From SVEL01 sp045125245 (GTDB lineage: Bacteria; Bacillota; Clostridia; Lachnospirales; Lachnospiraceae), in NCBI GenBank assembly GCA_045125245.1, contig JBGVNF010000107.1:1-64000 (forward strand): 64,000 nucleotides of DNA. Direction: 5' to 3'. Position 1 is the first letter of the stretch. Every line of letters starts with the position of its first letter. Made by a program: the position numbers and the translations under genes. Shown piece by piece: positions 1-8,850 of this stretch. The notes under the pieces were generated by a model. The model worked only from the letters and a program-made list of their open reading frames with translations, was not told the DNA's origin and did no database searches.

Positions 1-136
1 TCACCTCCACGTGTTCTGTAGTGTGTCAGTCTTATTAAAGAAATCATATCAGAAGGAAATAAGAATAGAAACGCGAAAGTAGCACAACAGGTTTCATGAC
101 GCATTGGTGCCTTTCGCAGAAAGGCGGAAAATAGAT

Positions 137-667
137 ATGAAGACACCAATTATTGAAACAGAGAGAATGATTTTAAGACCATTAGCAATGGCAGATGCAA
201 ATGATATATTTGAGAGATGGACTACAGATGAGCGTGTAGCGAAGTATGTTAGATGGTGTGTTCATGATTCGGTGGATGTTACAAAGGCTTGGCTAAAATT
301 TGTGGAAGAAAATGAGTCTAATGACAAGTGTTATGATTGGGGATTTACTCTTAAAGAGAATGGATATCTATTTGGAAGTGGTGGAATTTTCTATAAAGAA
401 GAGGAAGATGCGTGGGAGATAGGATATAACTTTATGTATGATTATTGGCATCAGGGATACGCAACAGAGGCTGCAAAGGCAATGCTTGAGTTTGGAATTA
501 ATGAGTTAAATATAAAAGAGTTTGTGGCATTTTATGCAAAAGAAAATCCTGCATCTGGTGGAGTTTTAGGAAAGTGTGGATTTAAGTATGAGAAAGATGA
601 AGTCCATACTAAGTTTGATGGAGTTACAAAGTTAGATTCAAAGAAATTAAGATTCGTAGTAGAGTGA
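137..667 (+). CDS. GNAT-family N-acetyltransferase (RimJ/RimL-like)
   Basis: Predicted acetyl-CoA-dependent N-acetyltransferase of about 176 residues, close to the usual single-domain GNAT length. It opens with the typical RimJ/RimL start (IETERMILRPL) and carries the acceptor-loop region, a WEIGYN strand and a GYATEA segment that matches the acetyl-CoA pyrophosphate-binding loop of this group. I chose the ATG at 137, which has AAGGCGG about ten bases upstream, over an in-frame TTG at 104 that lacks a good ribosome binding site. The substrate, whether a ribosomal protein N-terminus or a small amine, cannot be read from sequence. It stands alone, with a separate ECF gene downstream. The family call is firm; the function is not. 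Confidence 0.85.
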   Translation: MKTPIIETERMILRPLAMADANDIFERWTTDERVAKYVRWCVHDSVDVTKAWLKFVEENESNDKCYDWGFTLKENGYLFGSGGIFYKEEEDAWEIGYNFMYDYWHQGYATEAAKAMLEFGINELNIKEFVAFYAKENPASGGVLGKCGFKYEKDEVHTKFDGVTKLDSKKLRFVVE

Positions 668-775
668 TAAAAATCTTATGTTATCTGGTCATATAAAAAA
701 AACTTGTTCTGACAATATTCATATAATCAGATGTATTGTATAGTATTGAAAAAGATACAAAGGAGTCTGATTGAT

Positions 776-1276
776 ATGAAAACAAAGAAGCTAATTATTG
801 CGGCATTAATGGCAGCGCTTGCTTGCGTAGTGACTATGATAGTTAAGGTGCCTTCACCACTTAAGGGATATGTAAATCTTGGTGATTGTATTGTATTAAT
901 AGCAGGATGGATACTCTCGCCTGCGTATGGTTTTATGGCAGCAGCGATTGGTTCGGCGATGGCGGATGTATTTTCTGGCTATGTATTATATGCACCAGCA
1001 ACTTTTGCTATTAAGGGAATAATGGCATTTATAGTATGTTATGGGTATAAGTTATGTAGTAAGAAGTTGGGTGATTTACCATCTAGAATTATCAGTGGCA
1101 TTTTAGCAGAAACTTTTATGGTGCTTGGCTACTATGTGTTCGAGGGATTCTTGTATGGATTTATTCCATCGTTAGTAAATATTCCAGCAAATGCTGTGCA
1201 AGGCGTTGCAGGTTTGATTATAGGTGTAATGCTTATTAAGATTTTTAAAGGTAATAAGATGCTAAAAGCAGAATAA
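776..1276 (+). CDS. ECF transporter substrate-binding (S) component
   Basis: Membrane protein of 166 residues with about five or six hydrophobic helices, the size of energy-coupling-factor S-components that bind a vitamin and work with a shared EcfA/A'/T module. The start MKTKKLIIAALMAALA resembles the motif at the front of S-components that contacts the T subunit, and GYVNLGD followed by a GSAMAD segment is typical of the family. The ATG at 776 follows AAGGAG at proper spacing; an upstream in-frame ATG at 731 does not. No riboswitch is visible upstream, so the substrate is unknown. No EcfA or EcfT gene lies in the window, so it would have to use modules encoded elsewhere. Confidence 0.82.
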   Translation: MKTKKLIIAALMAALACVVTMIVKVPSPLKGYVNLGDCIVLIAGWILSPAYGFMAAAIGSAMADVFSGYVLYAPATFAIKGIMAFIVCYGYKLCSKKLGDLPSRIISGILAETFMVLGYYVFEGFLYGFIPSLVNIPANAVQGVAGLIIGVMLIKIFKGNKMLKAE

Positions 1277-1277
1277 T

Positions 1278-1310
1278 TTAAGCCACCAGTTCTGGTGGCT
1301 TAAATTATTT
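1278..1310 (+). terminator. Rho-independent terminator after the ECF gene
   Basis: An eleven-base-pair perfect stem (TTAAGCCACCA with TGGTGGCTTAA, loop GTTC) lies directly after the stop codon and is followed by AATTATTT. The trailing T-run is imperfect, but position and stem strength support a terminator. Confidence 0.75.
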
Positions 1311-1397
1311 ATGACAAAAAATATATGATAAAATTGACGAAAATAAAAAATATGTGTTGTTGAATTATAAATAGTGCTAACAGATTTTGTAAACATA

Positions 1398-1406
1398 TGA
1401 TATAAT
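1398..1406 (+). promoter_or_regulatory. Extended -10 promoter for the diguanylate cyclase
   Basis: TGATATAAT is a consensus TATAAT with an extended TGn element. No convincing -35 lies 16-18 bases upstream, which is tolerated by extended -10 promoters. It lies about 80 bases before the cyclase start. Confidence 0.5.
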
Positions 1407-1487
1407 GGTGTAATAATATGTGTGTAAAATTATAGAAAATGTTTTGTGATAAATGTATAGAGTCTTTGTTTTGAGAGGATATGGATT

Positions 1488-3194
1488 ATGGAAAATAAAA
1501 CAAAATTAAAGCAAATATTGAAATACGTCTGGATTGTTTATGGTCTATTTAGCATTTTTATTGTTTTATATTTAATAGATGGGCTTGTGTGTAAAGACAT
1601 TTTAAAGGTTTCCAATAGATACGAATTGACAGATAATTGGAATGTTACTATCAATGAAGATTATTATGAGAATGTAAGCTTGGATGAGTTTACATTTGAT
1701 GCAGTAAATAAGGGTGATGTAATTACTATGGAAACTCTCGTGCCTAGTGATTTTGAGTATAAAGAAGCTTGTTTATGTATGAAGGCCCGCCATGTTGCAG
1801 TATCTATGTATGTTGATGATAAATTGGAATATGAGTATGGATATGATAGGCAAAAAGAAGATAGAACAACAGGAAGTGGAGATTTGCTGATAAACTTCTA
1901 TGATGAATATAAAGGTAAAAAATTAAGGTTAGAGTATACGGTAACAGAAGATGCCGCGTTTTCTAAATTTGATAAAATGTGGTTAAGTGAATGGGAGAAT
2001 TCCATTAGATATATTGTTACAAATAATAGAATACCATTATTGATGGGCTGCTTTTTGATGGTGTTCGGTGTTATGATGACTTTTATACAGATATTTGCTG
2101 TTACATTTTCTACAAAGTATAGCAATGTATTATTATTAGCCGTATTCTCCATATGTATAGGTATATGGACGCTATGCTATTATGATCTTATGGTTGTTTT
2201 TGCCATACCATTACATAAAGCTTCGCTTATGGAGCATATGTCGCTATTTATTGCACCTATTCCGATTCTCGGATATATGTATAACTATGTGAAGGCTTTG
2301 AATAAAAAAAGCATTCAGATTGTATATAAAATATTATTTACGTTACAGTCTTTGTTGACTGTTATGGCTATAGCATTTCATATTATAAATTTGGTTCATG
2401 GTGCACAAATGCTTAAATATTTCCACATAATGTTTGTTGTAGATTTATTATTCTTGATATATATAATATATTTAAATAAAAAGAATAATGAGATGTTATC
2501 AAAAACTACTACTATAGGTTTGATATTAGTTGCAATATGTGTTTTCTATGAATTAGCTACTTATGTATTTTCTAGATATACCGAAGTTAGTATGTTCCAA
2601 ATAAAGGGTGTCTCATCTGTAGGACTTACGATTTTTATTGGAATTCTTGTCATAGATTTATATCATAGAGTAACTAAAAATATGATGGAAGAACATGAGA
2701 AGGCACTTCTTATTAAACGAGCATATACAGATGACCTTACAAAGCTTCATAATAGAGCATATTGTTCGGAGCATATGCGTAATTTAAGTATAGATAAGAA
2801 TAGTAAGTATACCATTATTAATTTTGATTTAAATGGCTTAAAGAAAATGAACGATACATATGGACATACAAAAGGTGATGAATTGATTTGTTATGCAGCC
2901 ATTGTATTAGAAAAGTCCTTTGCTAAGGATGGTGTTGTAGGCAGAATGGGTGGAGATGAGTTCATTGCAATTATTGAAAATGATAATATAGAATTTATCG
3001 AAAAGCTTATTAAAACATTCAAGGACAACATTAAGGAAGTCAATGAGAAAAAGCCTGATTTAGGATTGTCTATATCATATGGCTATGCTACTAATACAGA
3101 ACTTGAAGGAGCAAGATACGAAAAAGTATATCACGTAGCAGATGAACGAATGTATGTGTATAAACAAGAGGTAAAAAAGGCAATGCAAGGATAA
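1488..3194 (+). CDS. Membrane diguanylate cyclase (7TM sensor + GGDEF)
   Basis: Predicted c-di-GMP synthase of 568 residues. An N-terminal helix (about residues 13-35) precedes an extracellular domain of about 140 residues rich in beta strands. A block of about seven transmembrane helices (roughly 183-395) follows, resembling 7TM-DISM receptors. The C-terminal 150 residues form a GGDEF domain, introduced by the classic DDLTKLHNRAY motif and with an intact GGDEF active site at 488-492, so it should be catalytically competent. No RxxD inhibitory site is obvious in the usual position. The signal sensed is unknown. It is monocistronic with its own promoter, and is one of three c-di-GMP enzymes within 35 kb. 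Confidence 0.9.
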   Translation: MENKTKLKQILKYVWIVYGLFSIFIVLYLIDGLVCKDILKVSNRYELTDNWNVTINEDYYENVSLDEFTFDAVNKGDVITMETLVPSDFEYKEACLCMKARHVAVSMYVDDKLEYEYGYDRQKEDRTTGSGDLLINFYDEYKGKKLRLEYTVTEDAAFSKFDKMWLSEWENSIRYIVTNNRIPLLMGCFLMVFGVMMTFIQIFAVTFSTKYSNVLLLAVFSICIGIWTLCYYDLMVVFAIPLHKASLMEHMSLFIAPIPILGYMYNYVKALNKKSIQIVYKILFTLQSLLTVMAIAFHIINLVHGAQMLKYFHIMFVVDLLFLIYIIYLNKKNNEMLSKTTTIGLILVAICVFYELATYVFSRYTEVSMFQIKGVSSVGLTIFIGILVIDLYHRVTKNMMEEHEKALLIKRAYTDDLTKLHNRAYCSEHMRNLSIDKNSKYTIINFDLNGLKKMNDTYGHTKGDELICYAAIVLEKSFAKDGVVGRMGGDEFIAIIENDNIEFIEKLIKTFKDNIKEVNEKKPDLGLSISYGYATNTELEGARYEKVYHVADERMYVYKQEVKKAMQG

Positions 3195-3250
3195 GATTTT
3201 TGCACCATCAGATGATAGAGATATTGTTTGGTGGTGTTTGAATTTATTAC

Positions 3251-3274
3251 AAGGAGGATAAGAATATGAAATAG
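3251..3274 (+). other. Strong ribosome binding site driving a Met-Lys-stop mini-ORF
   Basis: AAGGAGG at 3251-3257 is followed after eight bases by ATG AAA TAG. This is either a two-codon leader upstream of the ZIP gene, which starts about 150 bases later, or the remnant of a decayed gene. Nothing else coding is evident between 3195 and 3418. Confidence 0.35.
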
Positions 3275-3418
3275 AATGTATTTATGAGATATGCGGTGAA
3301 AAGTGGAAATGTATAGAAATGGAAATTGAAGGAACTAGAAATTAGTTTCGAAATATATTATAACTATAATTAAGTATTTGAATATACTATAAATAGTATG
3401 TAAGAAAGGTGTGTATAT

Positions 3419-4195
3419 ATGGAAATCTATATAGGAATATTAATTCCGTTTTTAGGAACAGCATTGGGCTCTGCATGTGTTTTATTTATGCGTGGAGCTA
3501 TGAATAGTAAGGTGCAAAAATCGTTGGCTGGTTTTGCTGCTGGCGTAATGGTTGCGGCATCAGTTTGGAGCCTTATAATACCGGCGATTGATAAGGCTAG
3601 TCATATGGGAAAATGGTCGTTTGTGCCAGCCCTTGTAGGAGTGTGGCTCGGAGTGTTATTTTTACTTTTGTTAGATCATGTGATACCACATTTGCATATT
3701 AATAGCAATGAATTAGAAGGACCAAAAACAAATCTAAAAAAAACCACCACTATGGTACTTGCAGTTGCACTTCATAATATTCCAGAAGGAATGGCGATTG
3801 GCGTAGTGTATGCTGGACTTGTGGCGGGAGATTCATCTATAACAGCTATGGGAGCGTTGGCATTATCAATTGGTATAGCTATTCAGAATTTTCCAGAGGG
3901 GGCTATTATTTCATTGCCCCTTAGAGCAGAGGGGATGAGCAGGAAAAAAGCCTGCCTTTATGGTGTGTTATCTGGTATCGTGGAGCCTATAGGCGCAGTT
4001 ATCACACTTCAGTTTACAGGCTTGATTGTACCGACGTTGCCATATTTATTGTGCTTTGCTGCTGGAGCGATGCTTTATGTAGTTGTAGAAGAACTTATAC
4101 CTGAGGCGGTTGAAGGAGGCCATAGTCATATAGGTACGCTGATGTTTGCTGCAGGATTTTCGGTGATGATGGTGCTTGATGTGGCACTTGGATAG
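3419..4195 (+). CDS. ZIP-family divalent metal transporter
   Basis: Membrane protein of 258 residues with about eight hydrophobic segments, the expected ZIP/ZupT topology. It moves divalent metals such as Zn2+, Fe2+ or Mn2+ across the cytoplasmic membrane. The two metal-site signatures are present: HNIPEGMAIG in helix 4 and QNFPEG in helix 5. The cytoplasmic loop before helix 4 is short and has a HLHI segment, with another His-containing stretch (GGHSH) before the last helix, both plausible low-affinity metal sites. AGAAAGGTGTG precedes the ATG. Metal preference cannot be told from sequence, and no metal-regulator box is evident upstream. Confidence 0.9.
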   Translation: MEIYIGILIPFLGTALGSACVLFMRGAMNSKVQKSLAGFAAGVMVAASVWSLIIPAIDKASHMGKWSFVPALVGVWLGVLFLLLLDHVIPHLHINSNELEGPKTNLKKTTTMVLAVALHNIPEGMAIGVVYAGLVAGDSSITAMGALALSIGIAIQNFPEGAIISLPLRAEGMSRKKACLYGVLSGIVEPIGAVITLQFTGLIVPTLPYLLCFAAGAMLYVVVEELIPEAVEGGHSHIGTLMFAAGFSVMMVLDVALG

Positions 4196-4279
4196 AGGTA
4201 TTGTAAAAGCCAACTATTTGTGATAAAATAAGCTATCATTATTGTGAAAAAATTTATATTGATAGGTTGGTGGTTTACG

Positions 4280-6391
4280 ATGAAGAAAAAGTATAAATCA
4301 TTGATGGTGGTGTTGGCAGCAATTATTGTTGCTTTGTTTTCAGTTGTTCTTATATCTGGAAGATTCTTGTATTCGGTTGATAAGATTTTTTCAGATGCAT
4401 TGTATTATAAGCAAACAACTACGGATACAAAAATCAAGATAATAGGAATTGATGAGAAAACCCTTGAAGCATTAGGTCCGATGAACACGTGGAATAGAAA
4501 TGTTCCGGCAGAATTGCTAGAGATTCTTAGTGCAAATGAGGAAATAAAGCCGTCTATAATTGCATTTGATATTATGTATATGGGAAATGTGGAGGCGGAA
4601 TCGGATAAAAGATTTGCGCAGGCTGCTAAAAAAGCAGGAAATGTAGTGGTGGCATCCAGAGTGACGTGGAGAGACAAGGGAACCTTTGAAACAGTAGGTG
4701 GTTCTGTAATTGATTATAATGTTGATAAAGCAATTGTTGACAACGTTGAGTATCCATATGAAGAGTTGCGTGCCAATGTTGAACATGGATTTGCTAATAC
4801 TCATCAAGATGAAGATGGATATATAAGATTTGGACAGTATAAGGTTGATTATAATGAAGAGATTGAAAAATCTTTTGCAGCAAAGATATATGAAATATAT
4901 TGTAGGGAAAATGGTATAGAAGAAAAGATACCTAAAGCTTATAACGCCAAAGATTTTAAGGATATGTTTTATTTTACATTTTCTGGAAAGGTTTCAGATT
5001 ATGAGGTAATACCGCTTATCGATGTTTTGAATGGTGAGACAAAGGCAGCTGCATTTGATGATTGCATAGTTTTGGTAGGTGCTTATGCAACAGGTATGAT
5101 GGATGCGTACAATGTGCCTATCCAAAAGGGTGCACAGATGTATGGAGTGGAGATACATGCCAATATCGTAGAGGCCCTTATGGAAGAGAAAACAGCAGTG
5201 CCAGTGTCATCTATGATGTATATAATAGCTATCACCGTTATAGCTGTTGGCTTCTATCTTGCTAATAGAAAGTTAAAACCAGTATATGGGGTGCTGCTTA
5301 TGGCTGGACTTATAGTAGTTGATGTAATTGTAGGTAAACTACTTTTTGGAAATGGATATGTTATGGATATAATATATCTGCCGGTTATATTGATGGTGGT
5401 TTACGTTGCACAGCTTGTTATAAGAATTATCACATTCAATAGAATGTATACAGAGGCACTTAAGGAGCAGATGTATTCCTTTGCAGATGCCTTCGCTACA
5501 GCAGTCGACGAGAGAACACCGTATAATGGTTCACATACAAAGAAGGTTACAGAATATGTTTGCGCATTTGCAAATTATTCAAATATGTTATATAAAAAGC
5601 GTCAGACAGATGAGTATTTTGATAAAAATAGAATAGGACAGTTAAGACTGGCAGCGACACTTCATGATATTGGAAAGATGATTATTCCAAAGGCTGTTAT
5701 GAATAAGGCGACACGTCTTGATAAGAATATTGAAAAATTAGATGATAGATATAAGCTCTTAAAGGTTTATTATGAAACTGAGATTTTAAGTAATAGGATG
5801 AGCGAGGAAGAGGGACGTGCTATGCAGCAATATCTTGATGAAAGCATACAGTTTATTCATGATATTGACGGAGCAGGATTTTTACCACAGGAAAAACTTG
5901 ATAGAATCGTAGAGATAGGAGAACATAAGTACATTACACCAGATGGAGAGTGTATTCCATTCCTTACAGATTACGAGAAGAGCTGCTTATTGATACAGAA
6001 AGGAACGCTTACAAATGAAGAGAGAGAAATTATGGAAAGTCATGTTGTTATGACAAGTAAGATTCTTTCTAAAGTAAAGTTCCATTCATTCCACAAGGAT
6101 GTTGCGTCTATCGCGTCAAATCATCATGAGTTTATAAATGGAACAGGTTATCCTATGAAAAAAGGAGCGGAAGAATTATCTGTTGAATGTAGAGTTTTAA
6201 CTATAGCAGATATATATGATGCGTTAACATGTACAGACAGACCTTATAAAAAACCGATGCCGAGAGCAAAAGCATTTTCTATACTTGAGGCGATGGTTGA
6301 GGAAGGTAAGCTTGATGGACAGTTGGTAAAATGGTTTGAAGAAGCCATAGAATATTATTATAAGGAGACAGAAGATGAAAAGAATAAGTAA
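4280..6391 (+). CDS. CHASE2-domain HD-GYP c-di-GMP phosphodiesterase
   Basis: Protein of 703 residues: an N-terminal membrane helix, an extracellular CHASE2 sensor domain (about 35-300), three transmembrane helices (about 305-390), then a cytoplasmic HD-GYP domain. The HD-GYP signature is intact: HDIGK near residue 461 and HHE followed by GTGYP near 620, so it should hydrolyse c-di-GMP. About 95 extra residues separate HDIGK from the GYP motif compared with a typical HD-GYP, forming an insertion that includes a second helix-rich stretch. I prefer the ATG at 4280 (MKKKYKSLMVV) over the GTG at 4244, because it removes twelve hydrophobic residues and has GGTTGG upstream. The stop codon overlaps the start of the FecR-like gene, indicating co-expression. 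Confidence 0.88.
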   Translation: MKKKYKSLMVVLAAIIVALFSVVLISGRFLYSVDKIFSDALYYKQTTTDTKIKIIGIDEKTLEALGPMNTWNRNVPAELLEILSANEEIKPSIIAFDIMYMGNVEAESDKRFAQAAKKAGNVVVASRVTWRDKGTFETVGGSVIDYNVDKAIVDNVEYPYEELRANVEHGFANTHQDEDGYIRFGQYKVDYNEEIEKSFAAKIYEIYCRENGIEEKIPKAYNAKDFKDMFYFTFSGKVSDYEVIPLIDVLNGETKAAAFDDCIVLVGAYATGMMDAYNVPIQKGAQMYGVEIHANIVEALMEEKTAVPVSSMMYIIAITVIAVGFYLANRKLKPVYGVLLMAGLIVVDVIVGKLLFGNGYVMDIIYLPVILMVVYVAQLVIRIITFNRMYTEALKEQMYSFADAFATAVDERTPYNGSHTKKVTEYVCAFANYSNMLYKKRQTDEYFDKNRIGQLRLAATLHDIGKMIIPKAVMNKATRLDKNIEKLDDRYKLLKVYYETEILSNRMSEEEGRAMQQYLDESIQFIHDIDGAGFLPQEKLDRIVEIGEHKYITPDGECIPFLTDYEKSCLLIQKGTLTNEEREIMESHVVMTSKILSKVKFHSFHKDVASIASNHHEFINGTGYPMKKGAEELSVECRVLTIADIYDALTCTDRPYKKPMPRAKAFSILEAMVEEGKLDGQLVKWFEEAIEYYYKETEDEKNK

Positions 6392-7746
6392 TTATCTAAA
6401 GATTTTGTTGGCGGTAATACTTGTTATTGCGCTGACAAAGAATGGCTCTGTGGAAGGTGTGGAGGAATCGAAACAAACAGTATCTACATATGGTAGTATA
6501 GAAATCGCACCTAGTGGAGATGCAGAAGTTAATATAACTAATGATATGTTTGAATTGACTAGTACTGACTGGATTTATAAATATTACAATTCAGATGGAA
6601 ATATACAGTCTGCAGGTATTATAGACACAACATTTCAAGGTATTACACTAGGAATTGAAGAATACATTTTATGTGCTCCATTGGAAGAAGAGGCTGTGAT
6701 TGATTATACATATATTAAAGATATAGCCGAGATAACATATAATGAATTCAAATATATTTCTGATCATAGTTAACTGTATAGAGGAAAAGCTTTCAGGTTC
6801 ATCAGAATATAAAATAGAAACACCTAATTCAACTATGGCGGTTAGAGGTACAACCTTTAGAGTACAAATTGAAACAGGTGAAGACGGCGAGGTTTATGCA
6901 GCGGTGTCTGTGTTTGAAGGTAATGTAGCATCAAAACTTATATATCCAGATGGAAGTGTGGAAGAAAAAGAAGTTGACATCGCAACTGGAAAAGCTGTAA
7001 AGATTCTTGGAACCAGTGCGGATACAATGTATGTTACTATAGATGATGAAGTAGATTATAAAGAGCTTGAATTGGAAGTCTTAAAATTTCTTGATAAGTC
7101 GCAGGAGAATGGAAAGGAATTGTCTATTCCTAAGGATGAGCTTAAGGAAATTATAGAAGAAATCATCAGTATGAATAAGGACGAAAATAAAGAAACTGAG
7201 TCTACTGAGGAGAAAGAAAGTGAGACCGAAACAACTAGTGAGAAGGAAACAGAAACCACAAGTGAGAAAGTAACTGAATCTGAGTCTGAGGAGGAAACAA
7301 CAAGCTATAAGGAAGAAGAGACAACTACAGTGAAACAGACTACAACTCAGCAGAATACATCACAGTCGACAACAGAACAGGAAACAACAAGTGCTAGAGT
7401 TGAACAGACAGAAGAGGAAACAACCACAGTGAAGCAGACTACAACAGCGCAGCAGACAACTACAGCACAACAAACAACGACAAGTCAGCAGACAACTACA
7501 GCACAACAAACAACAACAGCGCAGCAGACCACAGAACAGCCTACAACAGAGGAACCGACTTCTACGGTGCCAGAGTTTTATATTGTAACATTTATGTATA
7601 ATGGAGAGATTTTTGCTACACAGGAAGTTAAACCAGGGGCTAAAGCTACACGACCAATATTAAGTCCAGATAGATTGGGCGATTGGAATTATGATTTTTC
7701 TGCAGTGGTAAATGATAATGTAACTGTTGAATGGGTTGAAGAGTAG
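6375..7746 (+). pseudogene. FecR-domain surface protein with Thr-rich tail, frameshifted
   Basis: Two overlapping reading frames together make one FecR-like protein. The first (6375-6773) has a signal peptide or membrane anchor (residues 5-21) and the first half of the FecR fold. The second continues in another frame from about 6745 to 7746 with the FecR core motif, IETPNSTMAVRGTTF. It then has an acidic region and repeats rich in Thr, Gln and Glu (TTTAQQ units), and ends in a small beta domain resembling an InlB B-repeat. The stop at 6771 splits the domain, so a single-base indel near 6745-6770 is likely. It may be a true pseudogene, a sequencing error or programmed frameshifting. It overlaps the CHASE2/HD-GYP gene by 17 bases; FecR and CHASE2 genes are often neighbours. 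Confidence 0.7.
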
Positions 7747-7758
7747 AGATAAGAAAAG

Positions 7759-7797
7759 AACGGGCAAGTCCCTCTAGATAGAGGAACTTGCCCGTTT
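7759..7797. terminator. Bidirectional terminator between FecR-like and SDR genes
   Basis: The stem AACGGGCAAGT pairs with ACTTGCCCGTT around an inner CCTCTAGATAGAGG hairpin, with T-runs on both strands. It separates the two convergent genes. Confidence 0.85.
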
Positions 7798-7805
7798 TGT
7801 GTTTA

Positions 7806-8567
7806 CTATAATGTCGCACCAAAATCTGATACTATAACCTGACCTGTGATAGCTCTTGATTCATCACTTGCAAGGAAGAGTAAGATATTAGCCACATCTT
7901 CTGGCATACAGATAGGCACTGAAAGATTCATGTGCTTTCTCATCTGGCCAAACATATCCTGGTTAAGAGTTGCAGGGTCTGTCTTTGCCATAGGCGTTGC
8001 GATAGAGCTTGGATTAACTGAATTACAACGAATACCTGTACCAGCAAAACGCATAGCAGTATGCTTTGTTAAACCTACTACAGCAGCCTTGCTTGTTACA
8101 TAAGCTGCACCGCCAGTACCGAACTGACCTGCTACAGAATCAAGATTGATGATGGAACCAGAATTGTTTTTCATCATTTCCTGAACTACCGCGCGTGTAC
8201 AGTAGAGAGTACCCTTTGTATTGATGCCAAGAACCCATTCAAGATCCTCGTCTTCGTAACAATCAATTGGTTTAAGTCCTGCTTCGAGAACACCAGCATT
8301 GTTAACTAATACATCAATCTTGCCATAAGCTTCAACAGTCTTTGCAACAAGATTCTCTACATCCTCTTTCTTAGATACATCAGTTTGAACTACAAGTACT
8401 TCTCCGCCAGCAGCCTTGATTTCTTCAGCAACCTCCTCAAGCTGTGGAAGACGACGTGCGCTTATAACAACCTTTGCACCTTCTTTTGCGAATAATTTTG
8501 CAGTAGCAGCACCTACACCAGAGTTGCTACCTGTGATAATTGCAACTTTACCATCTAAACGTGCCAT
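7806..8567 (-). CDS. Short-chain dehydrogenase/reductase (SDR)
   Basis: NAD(P)-dependent oxidoreductase of 253 residues, the classical SDR length. The cofactor loop TGSNSGVG is near residue 13, NNAG near 90, and the catalytic Ser and YVTSK (Tyr-x-x-x-Lys) lie near 143-160. The sequence resembles the 3-oxoacyl-ACP reductase/glucose dehydrogenase group, but SDR substrates cannot be read from motifs. AAAGGAG precedes the ATG. The gene is monocistronic and divergent from the giant surface-protein operon; the 283 bases between them hold both promoters. Nothing in its sequence ties it to the ATPase operon. Confidence 0.9.
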   Translation of the reverse strand: MARLDGKVAIITGSNSGVGAATAKLFAKEGAKVVISARRLPQLEEVAEEIKAAGGEVLVVQTDVSKKEDVENLVAKTVEAYGKIDVLVNNAGVLEAGLKPIDCYEDEDLEWVLGINTKGTLYCTRAVVQEMMKNNSGSIINLDSVAGQFGTGGAAYVTSKAAVVGLTKHTAMRFAGTGIRCNSVNPSSIATPMAKTDPATLNQDMFGQMRKHMNLSVPICMPEDVANILLFLASDESRAITGQVIVSDFGATL

Positions 8568-8783
8568 AAAATAGTCTCCTTTCGTGTTAAAACATTTGTG
8601 ATACGAGTCATAATAATAAAATAGAAAGAATTATGACTTGAGAACTGTTAATTATAACAAATATATTATGATAATTATAAAATGAATACTTTGAATGGTC
8701 AATGAAAAAATATTTTTTAATGCTTTTCTATACTAAAACTGTAAAGTTATACTGGAATGCATGTCGAAATTTGTTGTTTTTTG

Positions 8784-8812
8784 TTGAAAATAAAAATGAT
8801 AGGTGATATGAT
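8784..8812 (+). promoter_or_regulatory. Promoter of the F1-like ATPase/giant surface protein operon
   Basis: TTGAAA (8784-8789), 17-base spacer, TATGAT (8807-8812). It lies 38 bases before the first start codon, with AAAGGAG at 8835-8841. It is the only good sigma-A-type promoter I see before the eleven-gene run. Confidence 0.7.
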
Positions 8813-8850
8813 AAAATGAAGGGTAATTATAAGCAAAGGAGATGTGTGTT

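Noticed and set aside
1..8. TCACCTCC at the very start, resembling the 3' end of 16S rRNA
   Set aside because: 16S rRNA 3' ends continue with TTTCT, but here ACGTG follows, and no rRNA-like sequence is present. It is more easily a GGAGGTGA ribosome binding site of a minus-strand gene whose start lies outside the window, which cannot be verified.
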